DNA of 64,000 nt from NCBI GenBank assembly GCA_021234155.1, contig JAJEKV010000055.1:1469090-1533089 (forward strand), read 5' to 3'. The notes under the pieces were generated by a model. That model did not search any database and was not told the DNA's origin. It was given only the letters and a program-made list of their open reading frames with translations. The DNA is from Isoetes taiwanensis. Lineage: Eukaryota; Streptophyta; Lycopodiopsida; Isoetales; Isoetaceae. This document shows, piece by piece, positions 54,060 through 64,000 of the stretch. Every line of letters starts with the position of its first letter. Within the stretch, counting starts at the first letter, position 1. The position numbers and the translations under genes are program-made.

Positions 54060-54190
54060 AGTAAAAGCTACCTACTATTGTAGCCGGTATATCAAAAACC
54101 GGGTCTAGATTAGACACTTTAATGCCAAACTTATCTCTCAAGGCTTGGTAAGTTGGACATCTTATTATTGCAAGCATTTTCTACCTCATC
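54060..54190 (-). pseudogene. LINE-beta C-terminal fragment, second unit
   Basis: Minus-strand reading IRCPTYQALRDKFGIKV, SNLDPVFDIPATIVGSFY, stop. The CPTYQALRDKF block is typical of the cysteine-rich C-terminal domain of LINE ORF2. About 200 bp remain between this stop and the tail, a normal LINE 3' UTR. Confidence 0.65.
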
Positions 54191-56247
54191 GCGATCCGCA
54201 TGCCCCCGCAAGTCCCAGATTCCGGCCCATGTTAAACCATCTTCCCACTTCTACATCCAGGTGGTGCCCGCTGAGTCGCATCCTGCAAATTGCATGTCTC
54301 TTGGATAAGGAAATATTTTCATTTAAACTAGTTATGGTGCCCGGCGTTGCCGGGCTTTAGTACAATTTGATAGGGTGGCTGTTTAATTGTTGGTCATCGT
54401 TCTTAACGTCACCTCTGTGGGTCGAAAATGAAGGTGTAGCATGCACGAAAACAATATTTATAGATAAGAACAGAAACAAAGGTATGTTACTTACTTACTC
54501 AATGATCCATTTTGCCGAAGATGCCCTATGTTCATCTACTATAGATTCCTTGCAATCATGCCTTTGTTATCATGGCTTTTAATTTGTTATATCATGGCTT
54601 TTAATTTTGCTACGTCTAGCTTCATAAGTGAAGGGCAATTACAAATGCGTTACCATAGCTATTAATCTTGTTACATCTAGTGTCATTTGTGAAGGGCACC
54701 TGTTTTTTCCCAATAACCCACCAGATCCGTTTACATCATCTAGCCATAAATTTCAGAAGCCAAAGAAGAAGAAGATAGCAGAAAAGAAAAAGATATGGAT
54801 CTGTTCTTCATGGAGCAAATAAATATGGTATTCTGCATGATATTTTATGTTTAATGTAGAGGCCAATGCATCTTCTGAAGCGGGTGCAAGGAAGCAAATA
54901 ACGTTGAGTAGCAAACTTGGAGTCATTTTGGGCAAGACACAATTACATCCTAGATAATGTGCATAACACAATTATACAAATGTGTCACTTCAAATGATAC
55001 TCTCTTCCTATCAAAAATGTAATTAGAAAGAACCTGTCCTATTTATTGCAGCCTTTAGAATAGTTCCAAGCTTACAAATATTGCTCGTTGACATGAATTG
55101 TTGACATGAATCGTTGATTTTGAAATTTTTACAAATGAGCATCAAGATCCCCAGAGCATGCAATTGGCACTTGAAGGACATATGACAGAAACATAGTGAA
55201 CGAAATTGGTTGGCTCCTGGAATCAGACCCGAGCTTCAATAATTTTGATGGACACATGATATAGGATTCGAGTAATAATGGAGATAATCTGAAAAGAGGA
55301 ATTGCAAACAGTGTAATTGGTGATGGTGCCTGATACACTATGAGTGGCTTCAACCCTTCATTTCAAAGATCTGTGAAACTCCTTGCTTCTTTTTCTTGGA
55401 ATGCCTTCCCAGAATATTATCCTGATTGAAGATAATGAAGCACAATGGTGATTGAACTTGATGAGAAATCCACAAAGAATTATGATATGCGCGGACGTTA
55501 AGACAAAACGATTGGGATACTTAATGCATTGTGTTGCTCATTGGAAAGTTTAGTAGTAGTATAAGAATAAGAATGCACGTGTTGCCCATGGCTCCATCGA
55601 AACGATGCCATTGGAGTATAAGCTCCATCTTCATATGGCGACCTGCTACTTCATTAAGAAAGAAATTCAGAATGATGTATTCAATATTTATTGTCTAGAG
55701 TATACTTCAAATGACGGGTGGAAATGAACAACATGGAGAAAGTGGCACCGGTGGAGCATGGAATTTGCTTGAATGAAGAACATGGAGAAAGTGGCTAGGG
55801 CCTCGCAGATCCTTGCAGCCGGATATGATGGTTTTTATTCGTAATGGAGTTGTTTCATTCAAGTACTTGAAATTTTGCAACAATGAGGTAAATGAAAATA
55901 TCTATGGTGACAAAAGCGTGCATTCTCGCTTTCCTACACATTTGTCACATCGTAAATAAATTAGTATCACCCATTCTCATATTTTGGTTTCAAACTGATA
56001 ATAAGGTAGGGAGATACCAAATTCTACATGCACTACACATTGGATTAATAGTTTTTTTGGCTGCTACAATTGGGATAGATTACTGCAGAAAGAAAATATG
56101 GCTGCTGATATAGAAGTCATAAAGTATAGCATGACCACGTGGCCTCTGCCATCAATGCCCCTGGGAATTGAATCCATAGAAATAAACTGCAGGAAATGCC
56201 TCCTAAAATTGAATCAATAGATTCATGTAAATGAACCTACTAAATCT

Positions 56248-56466
56248 TTGAATTGTCTTTTCTTGATTAGGGCTCCAAACCAAGCAAAGGTGCTATGTTA
56301 TGTGTTGAGCTATGGTCGATATGAAATAGGGAAGATTAAACCAACTGCTCAAGAACTTACCTTTAAGGACATGGGCATTGAAGTTCGTGAACGAGTTGGA
56401 ACACAGCTTAGAAAAGAAGTTAATAAAGCAGGCCGGGTAATTGTTGGTGATCCTAACGATTTCTAG
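56248..56466 (+). CDS. Exon-like frame, unknown (GTQLRKEVNKAG..VIVGDPNDF)
   Basis: After a pyrimidine-rich CTTTTCTTGATTAG (a good plant 3' splice site at 56272), 64 codons read LCYVLSYGRYEIGKIKP, FKDMGIEVRERVGTQLRKEV and NKAGRVIVGDPNDF to a TAG. Composition is charged and protein-like. Unit 1 has the same bases (29763-29963) with stops. The minus strand is also open, between TTCTAG and GTAAGT. I do not recognise the family. Confidence 0.35.
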   Translation: MNCLFLIRAPNQAKVLCYVLSYGRYEIGKIKPTAQELTFKDMGIEVRERVGTQLRKEVNKAGRVIVGDPNDF

Positions 56467-57300
56467 AATTATTTGTTTGTCCTAGAAACAAAGGTCCGAT
56501 AAGAAATGGTAAATAAGCAAGCGTGATAATAATGGAAAAAAAAATGTGCAATAAATTACTTTCTGAAAATACCGAACAAAATACATCAGAAAGAAATTTT
56601 TAAGAGATAATGCCTAGTGTGCATCGGCTGTTAGAATCCAAAGCCAGCCTTGATGCATCGCTATTGTGATCCAAAGAAGCCTTGAATGTCCCCGAACTGC
56701 GGACTAAATGAAACAAAATTGTAAGGTCCAAGGATAAAACATACAAATTTTTCAAAGGAATTGCAAATTTTCATCAAGTAACATCATCAAAGGGATTCCT
56801 GTCATGGCACATTTCTCCTCTGCAAAGTCCTCTAAGAATATGAAACAGAGAAAATTAAACCAATGGCTCTACATCCCACCTCTAGGACATGGGCATTCAA
56901 GTTCTTCTCTTGCAGAACCAACACAGTTGGAACAGATGGTTCGAAGCAAAAATAAAGTTACCAATGTATTGATAATTGTTGGTGATTCTAGAAGAATAAA
57001 TGCATGAGGCTGTAATGTACCATATTCTAAGCAATTTCTAGAAATATCCTTTCTTGCAGGGACAAAGACTGATAGGAAATGATAAATAAGCAAAGTAAAT
57101 AATAATGGAAAACTGGGTGCAATAAATTACCTTTTAAATATATGAGAATAAAATACTGTTGCAGCAACTCCATAATATCCAAACACTAAGAGCTATACCT
57201 ATTGTGCATTATTGTTATGATCCAGAGCAAGCCTTGAATATCCTGAAACTGTGGCCTGAAACAAATGAGAAACAAAATTGTAAGGTTTAAGAGATAAAAT
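56270..57300. repeat. Local tandem repeat of about 570 bp, second unit
   Basis: The same pair of diverged repeats as 29763-30790: AGGACATGGGCATT (56368; 56883), TGTTGGTGAT (56443; 56978), GCAATAAATTAC (56549; 57119) and ACAAAATTGTAAGGT (56713; 57271). Presence in both units shows it predates the 26-kb duplication. Confidence 0.7.
56804..57007 (+). CDS. 67-aa open frame, second unit
   Basis: Identical in protein to 30301-30504 (start MAHFSSAKSSKNMKQRKLNQ, end VGDSRRINA). It is the tandem-repeat partner of 56248-56466. The opposite strand also has an open frame between TTCTAG and a GTGGGA donor (about 56890-56993). Coding status is unproven. Confidence 0.35.
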   Translation: MAHFSSAKSSKNMKQRKLNQWLYIPPLGHGHSSSSLAEPTQLEQMVRSKNKVTNVLIIVGDSRRINA

Positions 57301-59039
57301 ATACTGTCTTTTCAAAAAGCATTCATCATGGAGAATCCATATAAATGTCCTGCACGTATAAAGGCTTTTGGTTGAGTCTGTCCACACCTTTCTAAGCATT
57401 TGTGGAAGAAATGAAGAACAAAACTAATAAACCTAGAATATGGAAAGAGACATTAAATTTGTATTCCTTTGTAACGTGTGCTGCTGTGGAATGTCTTTAA
57501 TTGAATCCATCTCGAATCCTGGAATATATGGCTGCCTTGGTTTAGACTAGTTTATAGTAATTTTCCCCTGTTAGGTCTAGATGTATAGAGAAATTAGACG
57601 CAGAAATAGTATATGTATGTCCAAATGAAATCATGTTAAGAAGGTTGAAACAAACAAAGAAAGTGAAGTTAAGCGACTTACCCATAAAGCTTCGATGGTG
57701 AATATGCAGAACACTGTTAAAATGACATTGCTGATGTCACTGGATTCTGAATTGTCTTGGTTTTGATAGCTGAAGCTCGTACTGCCCTATGACAGTCCCA
57801 AAAACATCAATCACGATTAGCTTTAAGAAAATATACATAAATTTATTGCCATCAGACTACTAAAAGGTATGCTGCAACCGTTTTTGAACCACTTCATATG
57901 TAGGCATAGACACAGCAGCAGGGCAGAGGACCCATAGCAATTTAAAATGTTCCTTCAATTGGATTTGCATGAATTCACGTGTCCAACATTGAATGGGTAA
58001 CTTACAACAAAGAGATTCAAGTATTAGAAGATGCATGTGCATATATCAAGAACTTGCCGTAATAAATGATGTGTCCTACATCAATTGAATGTCTATGAGA
58101 CCATTCAATAGACATTACACAGAAATATTCTCTTCATGTCAATCCCATCTCAGACTTAATGCTATATATTGTAGCCAGGAGAAATGTTTACCTCTTAAAT
58201 ATACCAAGTAGCACTGCATGTTTGTCTTGAAAATATGGGAGTTTAACTTGCAATTATAACTTGCTATACCAAAATCGATGCCAATCAGTTCTGCACTAAA
58301 CATGGCAAAAACAATCAGACTACATGCATCCCCTGGCAAAAATTAAAATGGAGTCTAAGATCATGAAGATATACTTACAAAAATCTTGCCATGCCCAGCA
58401 TAGAACAAAATCAAAATTGGAGAAAGAAGGCTAATCCTTCACAGAAAATAGAAACTCTATCTGCTCACCTCCAGCCATTCCAGCACGGCTTCTCCCTCCA
58501 TTTTTATTGTATTACCACAAAACATGGGCCAAGCGAAAATAGGGCATCGTGGAGAGCCCATCTCCAAATCGGCTCCTTATCTGCTATCACCATCATCTCT
58601 GCCAGAAATCAAACCTATATACCAAAGGCAGTATCCAGACAAATTCCACTGAAAAAACCCCGGTCCTCCATGGCTTACATGCGAAGCATAGAGTCCGCCA
58701 AACCCTCCGTGGAGGACGATTACCCTTAACCCAAAATGCCAATTTTCATACCATAGCAAAAATAATGGACACGATTTTTGGATTGCCGGAAATTGTTTTC
58801 GGCAGGTAAAACTTAGGTAAAACTTTGAAACCTTGGGAAATCAGCCTGAAAAAAAAATCCAAAAAATTTTCGACTTGCTGGAAAAACCGGATTTAAACAA
58901 TAGGATAGCTCATTCCTAGCATCATAGGATTCATTTCCTTCCTATAATGTGCCATTTTGACACCGGGTGCATACCAAACTCTTTCCCGCACTTTTTCCTG
59001 AACCCATTCCCGAATTCTATTTTTATTTCTTGCCAAGTC

Positions 59040-59977
59040 TTATATCAATATTCCCCATTTTTGTAACCAGACTATCCCATCTTCATACCACCCTTTGTCA
59101 AATGTTGCTTTCAATGCTAGCCTTGGGTAACTCTCTTCATCCAAATTTCCTATTCTGCTCAGATATGTTAAATATCTGCATAAAGCCTCCCCTTCTAATT
59201 GCATCATCCCGCACTCTGCTAGGGACATATCATATGGAGTTTGCATTTTAACCCCAAGCTCACTGTGTAAAAACTTTTTCTGCACCCTTTCTATTTTTTG
59301 CCATAGCTCCAAGGAGAGTCCAGGGCCCCAAACTTCGCAGCCATATAACACCACTGACTGCACTAAGGATTTAAATAGTGTCCGCTTTAAGCCAAAGTTC
59401 CAAATATCAGCTTTTAGACACTGCTTTTGCATGGCAAACAACGCCTTTATTCCACCATTAACCCTTTGCTCCACTGTCCGATTCCACCGGAAATGTTTAT
59501 CCACAATAAGCCCCAAGTACTTATATGAGTCCGTGATTTCCGTGATTTCTATCATCTCTCCCTTGTATGTAAATGAATAATTCTTATCCAGATTAGTCCC
59601 AAAGAGCACAATCTTAGTCTTGTCCAGGTTCACTTTCATACCCATTGCATTACAAAAGCTCCCTAATGTATCTAAATGCTGTTGCATACCTTCTTTACTT
59701 CTGGACACCAAGACGATATCATTCGCATATAATAATATGCGAATCACATAACCTGCAAGTTCATCCCCCCCTCCACCATAAGTGGATATCCATCTTTCTA
59801 AATCATCTATAAAAATACCAAAAAGTGTGGGCGAAAGTGGACACCCTTGTTTGACCCCAATATTACTCTCCACTTGCTCTTTACATTGACCATCAAATGG
59901 AAAAGACAGCATGACTAATACCTTCTCATATAATACTCGCACTGCACTTCTCCAGTGTATAGGGAGCTTCTCATCAA
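59040..59977 (-). pseudogene. LINE-beta reverse transcriptase fragment
   Basis: One open minus-strand frame of about 312 codons. RT motifs are IGVKQGCPLSPTLFGIFIDD (the QGCPLSP motif), then the catalytic box as ILLYANDIVLVSRSKEG, where the canonical YADD is YAND, and later GMKVNLDKTKIV and YKYLGLIVD. The frame continues through the thumb and connection (LYGCEVWGPGLS) to KATFDKGWYEDGIV. It lacks the endonuclease and early RT because of 5' truncation, and the catalytic Asp-to-Asn change would abolish activity. Family type differs from LINE-alpha. Confidence 0.88.
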
Positions 59978-60187
59978 ATGAAGTCAATCAGATCTGCTCT
60001 TCAATCTGATCCTTTAAATGGTAATCTGCATCTTGAAGAGGATAGGTTGGAGAAAATTATTAAAAACGTTGAAGAAATTAAAGCCAAGTCTGCTGCCATC
60101 TGCTGTAAGATTTATATTAAAGATCTTGATCATGGTAATTCCAAATTCTTCTTCAGAGTTGCTAAAAACAGAATTATAGAAAAGAGC
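59978..60187 (+). pseudogene. LINE-alpha ORF2 linker, second unit
   Basis: The frame reads IRSALQSDPLNGNLHLEEDR, KIIKNVEEIKAKSA and KIYIKDLDHGNSKFFFRVAK, ending where ATTCTAGAATGGGAC begins at 60188. The KFFFRVAKNR segment corresponds to the KFFHxxxxxR stretch before the RT of plant LINEs. Confidence 0.72.
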
Positions 60188-60829
60188 ATTCTAGAATGGG
60201 ACTCGCAAGAAACCAACAAAGCGCCCATAGATAGGCTTCTCATTCATCTCAGCAGATTTTCTACAATGGTGGACAGTGGGTAGCCGCACACATGCGAACT
60301 ACCCACGAAAAATAAAGGGAAAATCCAATTATATCATTTGGACCCCAAAACAAATACAATGCTAATAGATGAGTGGTTGATAGTAATTGCCGAAAGCTTA
60401 TCACCGGATTAAAAACCCACCCTTTCGGTTTTCGAGAAAACCCTAGTGATAAGCCCTTCTAAGGGGCTTAGACAAACGTAAGGCATAGAATCGCCCCCAA
60501 AAACCCCGATGGAGGTCGAAACTATGTCATTTCTCGCCAACCCGTGCACTGCACATCACCAACACAACAAAAGAAACATACCAGAGAATAGCATCACCCA
60601 ATGGGTGGAAAAACATCACCCAAATGGGTGGAAAAACATGATAAAATGTAACTTGTACAATAAACAAAGAAGGGGAGGGTGGGTTCAAAGAGAATAAGGT
60701 AATCCGAGAGAAGAGGAAGCTACCATGAGACGTGGATGCGTACGCGCCCTCAAATAGCTAACTCCCAACCTAAAACCGCATGCGCCGCCCGCATGCATGA
60801 TGATATGCATGCTCGTCCCATTCTAGAAT
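60188..60829. mobile_element. TIR-like element, first of a tandem pair
   Basis: It starts ATTCTAGAATGGGAC (60188-60202) and ends GTCCCATTCTAGAAT (60815-60829), a perfect 15-bp inverted pair whose core ATTCTAGAAT is itself palindromic. About 640 bp, no transposase frame. An internal block GAATAAGGTAATCCGAGAGA and GACGTGGATGCG (about 60690-60740) recurs in the second element. A 26-base spacer GGCGATCCGATGTCTCGATC... (60830-60855) follows. Confidence 0.5.
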
Positions 60830-60855
60830 GGCGATCCGATGTCTCGATCGATGCG

Positions 60856-61184
60856 ATTCTAGAATGGGACTCGCAAGAAACCAACAAAGCGCCCGATACC
60901 GTAGAACTTCCTTACAAACTAGGATCAAGGACGAGGTCATACGTGACGAGGCCAAAGGCCAGAAAGGATAGTAAGAAAGATACGCCAAATTGGCTAAAAC
61001 AGTGTGGAAGAAGCCCCTCCCCCCCTCGAAACAATTCAAAGAGAATAAGGTATCACCGAGAGAAGAGGAAGCGCCGATGAGACGTGGATGCAGAAACGTG
61101 CCTGAAATAGCGAACTCCCAACCCAAAACGGGCATGCGCCGCCCGCATGCATGCATGACATGCATGCTCGTCCCATTCTAGAAT
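60856..61184. mobile_element. TIR-like element, second of a tandem pair
   Basis: The same ends as the first (60856-60870 and 61170-61184), 329 bp. GAGAGAAGAGGAAGC and GACGTGGATGCAG (about 61050-61095), GCGAACTCCCAACCC and GCATGCATGCTCGTCCC recur from the first. The spacer GGCGATCCGATGTCTCGG... (61185-61211) follows again, so element plus spacer is the tandem unit. LINE-alpha coding resumes at 61212. Confidence 0.5.
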
Positions 61185-61211
61185 GGCGATCCGATGTCTC
61201 GGATCGATGCG

Positions 61212-62891
61212 ATTACTCAGTTCCAAGATGATAGTGACTCTACAATTTCCTCCATGGATCAAATCTCCTCTTTCTTCCATTCTAAGTATAAAGATTTGTT
61301 TCTTATCATCCTAAATCAACCACTTCTATGGTCAATGCTGACAGGCTTATTTTCCTTATCAATAGCATGGGTGATCTCAATTTCTCTATGGATGATAATA
61401 TTGTGGCTATTCCCTTGCAGATAAGGTCTTAAGGGTTATTCGAAACTTTACCTCTGGCAAATCCCCTAGGCCAGATGGTCTTCCTCCTGATTTTTACCTT
61501 CACTTCTGGGAGGTCATGAAGGATGACTTTATGAAATTTATCAATGGTTTCTGGGCTACTAATTATTTACATACTTCCATCTCTAGTGGCCTTATTTCCC
61601 TAATTCCAAAAGTGGATTTTCCATCCTATTTCTCTGACTGGAGACCTATATCTCTTTGTAATGCTTCATATAAGATTTGTGCTAAAATTATTGCTTTGAG
61701 ACTCAAGCCCTATCTTCAATCTCATATCAGTCTGAATCAATTTGCTTTTCTCTCAAATAGATACATTTTAGACAACTACATCTGTGCCATGGAAGGTCTT
61801 CATTGGAACAAAATGAGTGGTCAGAATTGTGTGCTTCTCAAATTGGATTTCAAAAGAGCCTTTGACACTTTTCTTGGGATTTTCTTGATTTTGCCATGAC
61901 TAAGTTTGGCTTTCCAGTTAAGCTTAGAAATCTCATAATGGGTCTCAACTCCAGGGCTAATTCTGTTGTTCTTATTAATGGCTCCCCCTCATGCTTCTTC
62001 CCTCTCCAAAGAGGTGTTAGGCAGGGTTGCCCCTTAGCTCCCTACCTTTTCCTAATTGCAGGTGAGCTTTTGACAAGAGCTATGGTTTATCATAAGGATC
62101 AAGGAAATATTGATTGTCTGAATTCACCTAACAGTGACAAAAGTCTCTCTATCCTTCAATATGCTGATGATACATTTTGCTTCCTAAAGGCAGATGATAA
62201 TAATATCTCCTTCTTTCTTGATATTTTAGGTCAATTTTCTGATGCCTCAGGGATCTTTTTAAATCTACAGAAGAATGTCATTATTGGGGATTCTGATCTT
62301 AACTTTATTGCTGGAATTGAGGTGATTAAAATTAATGCTGCTTCTAAGTTGTTAGGCATGCCTTTGTCTCTTGATCCTAATATCAAAGGTCTTTGGTCTC
62401 CCATCATTGAGAAAATTAGAAAAAAGCTAAATCTATATAGAGGACGTTTGAGCCTTGCTGGTAGGAGTATCATTGCTAATTCAGTTCTTGCCAGCTCTCA
62501 TGTCTATTATTCCTCTGCTATAGTTGCTCTTAAGATTGTCTATAATGAAATGGAGAAGATTATCAGGAACTTTATTTGGGATGGTAGTCATCTTGTTAAT
62601 TGGAAGACTGTGACTAAAAATAAGAAAAATGGTGGTCTGGCTTATAAAAACCTTTATCTTCAAGCCTGTGCTCTTGGAGGGAAATTTATTTGGAGATCCT
62701 TAAGATCCCCCAATCTTCCTACGTCATCTTTTTTCATCTATTGGCTGAGTAAAAGCCATGTAGCTGGTCATCCTTCCATTGAGCACTTCTTGCCTGACTC
62801 CATTTTTAATCCCATCCATCCAGATAGTAGTACTTTCTCCGATTATGAGGAATTTTATAAAAGCTTGGAACTTGGTTTACTCGATCTTTAA
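61212..62891 (+). pseudogene. LINE-alpha reverse transcriptase, second unit
   Basis: From ITQFQDDSDSTISSMDQISS through frames broken around 61325-61440 and 61500, then 61516-61899 (LISLIPKVDFPSYFSDWRPI, SLCNASYKICAKIIALRLKP, QFAFLSNRYILDNY, LKLDFKRAFDT) and, after a one-base shift near 61875, 61896-62891 (RGVRQGCPLAPYLFLIAGEL, ILQYADDTFCF catalytic YADD, LQKNVIIGDSD, KLLGMPLS). This is a typical plant L1-clade RT with its core motifs intact in sequence. It would copy LINE RNA at the target site. The frame ends at TAA 62889. Confidence 0.88.
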
Positions 62892-64000
62892 CTACTCCAA
62901 GATTGATGATTTGCATCATCATATGTCTATCTTTGGAATCCTCTTTTCAAAAATCATCATTCTCATTGTTTGGCGGTCAAACACCCCAGAATCTACAAGA
63001 AATGCACCAGCAAAGATATCTCTACTGTGGGAGATCTCTGGATTAATGGTAGATGGATATCTTGGACTGTTCTTAGAAGATTAGTTGATGGTACTTCTAC
63101 TGATAAGATTATTTTTATGCATGTGAAGAATATTGTCCAAGATCATACACACTACATGTGCTTATCAGGTGAAAAGGATTTATAACTTCCTCAATTCTTC
63201 AATTGATCCAGCCAAAGGTGCCACTAAATGGGGAATTCGTAATGAAGACTTCCTGAAGCTATTCTCAAATATTTAGAAAGTCAACTACTTTATGTGGATT
63301 ATTGGCAACCATAGTCTCATGAGTTTAGTCTTCTTGAATAAGAGAAAGCCTAATCTCTCCCCCTTATGTCCTTTGAATTATAATGATTTGGAGACTATGG
63401 ATCATATCTTCTTTTGTCCTAAACTCAATAGCTTCGGGTCCTGGTTTTCTAGTAAGTTTTATCTTCCTTATAATAACTCCTTATTAAGATGTTCAAAATG
63501 AGGATATTTTTAAAAATAGTATTACCTTTCTTGCCCTCTAGAATATTTGGAAATCAAAAAATAGGGTGTTATGTGGGGAAAACAAATTTTCTATTATGTG
63601 GATTAAATTGCAATTCAATATGACCTAGAGTTGTTGGCTACTGCACATAAACGTGACCTTGGAGATAAGTATGGCAGGAAATGGGATATGTATGGTAGCT
63701 TTGAAGGTTCTTTTCAATTATATAAATCCAATCTTAATGTTATTGGTACTAACACTGATTTCTTTGCTGATAGAATACTTGGATTTATGTAAACACAAGG
63801 GGAAACTGAATAGTGAATTTTCATCTCGGGGAGGCCTCCCTCTTCAAGAATGATACAGAGTCTCTTGAGTACAGATTGGAAGATATGGATAAGGACTTAG
63901 CTGACAAACTGAATACAGAGGTTCAGTGGCAAAAAGAATTGATGTGGGCCAGAACTTTTTGTTGTAAAATGTATAATGTCTTCTGCCTGTTCCATTTCTT
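62892..64000 (+). pseudogene. LINE-alpha ORF2 C-terminal region, second unit
   Basis: Continues in shifted frames: HHHMSIFGILFSKIIIL (62910), ISLLWEISGLMVDGYLG (63018) and the cysteine-rich LCPLNYNDLETMDHIFFCPK (63363-63421) of zf-RVT type, then NSLLRCSK. Later pieces (KWDMYGSFEGSFQLYKSNLN, in the frame near 63680) match unit 1. The window ends before the 3' UTR. Confidence 0.65.

Larger units (their letters stand above)
54340..58850. other. Exon-like segment inside LINE-beta, second unit
   Basis: The clearer copy of 27840-32250. Candidate minus-strand exons with acceptor and donor: 57682-57786 (35 open codons, SFSYQNQDNSESSDISNV within, bounded by CATAG and GTAAGT) and the IGIDFG frame near 58170-58295. 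A candidate + strand terminal exon is at 56273-56466. A Lys-rich + frame (KFQKPKKKKIAEKKKIW, about 54752-54800) resembles a nuclear-type basic stretch. No family is identified; the strand of any real gene is uncertain. Confidence 0.4.
53846..59977 (-). mobile_element. LINE-beta, second unit
   Basis: (GAAGT)4 at 53846-53868 is the 3' tail; the C-terminal coding piece is at 54060-54190, exon-like DNA at about 54340-58850, and the RT at 59040-59977. LINE-alpha resumes at 59978 with TGAAGTCAATC. The truncation point and tail are the same as in unit 1, so the insertion predates the duplication. Confidence 0.78.
41311..64000 (+). repeat. Tandem duplication, unit 2 (truncated by window end)
   Basis: It begins abruptly inside Ty3-B coding DNA: GCAAAAGTCCGCTTAACTTC at 41345 matches GCAAAAGTGCGCTTCAACTC at 14667. 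It reproduces the Ty3-B/Ty3-A/LINE-alpha/LINE-beta/TIR order, including the CCTTA duplication, the 20-unit ATTCT tract and the GAAGT tail. Long runs are identical (for example about 240 bp at 27110-27358 and 53600-53845). Confidence 0.85.

Noticed and set aside
56869-57093. Minus-strand frame at 57093-56869 as the main coding frame
   Set aside because: It is open and ends at a plausible donor, but the + frame is open over the same bases and shares TQL and IVGD with its tandem partner; neither strand can be preferred from sequence alone.
14640-64000. Repeat-induced point mutation or deamination decay
   Set aside because: These would leave C-to-T and G-to-A transitions. The differences seen are mostly short indels and block replacements, often gaining G and C.
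1-64000. CRISPR arrays, bacterial operons, rRNA or intact tRNA genes
   Set aside because: No regularly spaced short repeats with unique spacers, no ribosome-binding-site-led gene series, and no full cloverleaf was found on either strand.

Overview
The window reads as nuclear DNA of a land plant. The evidence is Ty3-type LTR retrotransposons with tRNA-Asp-like primer sites, L1-like LINEs, a plant receptor-like cytoplasmic kinase fragment with an intron, and no compact gene arrangement. The retroelement families look more like those of non-flowering plants (fern, lycophyte, bryophyte or conifer) than a typical angiosperm, but that is an impression and the species cannot be fixed. No complete, plainly functional host gene is visible.

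Most of the left half is one nest of mobile elements. A + strand LINE (LINE-alpha, about 2.05-38.34 kb) is broken by: a 5'-truncated minus-strand retrocopy with a 23-base poly(A) tail (2281-2935); a Ty3-type element (Ty3-A, 3544-24696), itself split by a second Ty3-type element (Ty3-B, 12097-21682) and by a 551-bp AT-rich insertion (5824-6374); a 5'-truncated minus-strand LINE (LINE-beta, about 27.36-33.47 kb) that holds about 4.5 kb of exon-like DNA between its RT and its C-terminal segment; and a small element with ATTCTAGAAT-type ends (about 33.68-34.57 kb). Right of the LINE, 38.34-41.31 kb is host-like DNA with a broken kinase fragment at 39.6-40.1 kb.

From about 41.31 kb to the window end, the sequence repeats 14.64-37.37 kb in the same order and orientation, at an offset of 26.5-26.7 kb. 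This is a direct tandem duplication whose second unit starts abruptly inside Ty3-B and runs off the window. Every nested insertion is reproduced at the same point. The second unit therefore carries the 3' half of Ty3-B, the 3' end of Ty3-A, and LINE-alpha with LINE-beta and the TIR-like elements. The second unit is cleaner from about 53 kb on and gives the best reading of the LINE proteins.

The two units are nearly identical over long stretches, yet differ by many short replacements and indels centred on CAG/CTG (CHG) sites. This is densest from about 12 to 53 kb and is not C-to-T decay. It looks like consensus error at heavily CHG-methylated cytosines in a duplicated, hard-to-polish region, and it explains many of the frameshifts described below. 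Candidates for real novelty are the exon-like segment inside LINE-beta with two related small reading frames, an antisense frame in the 3' regions of the Ty3 elements, and the ATTCTAGAAT-bounded tandem element. I did not find a clear new multi-gene system.
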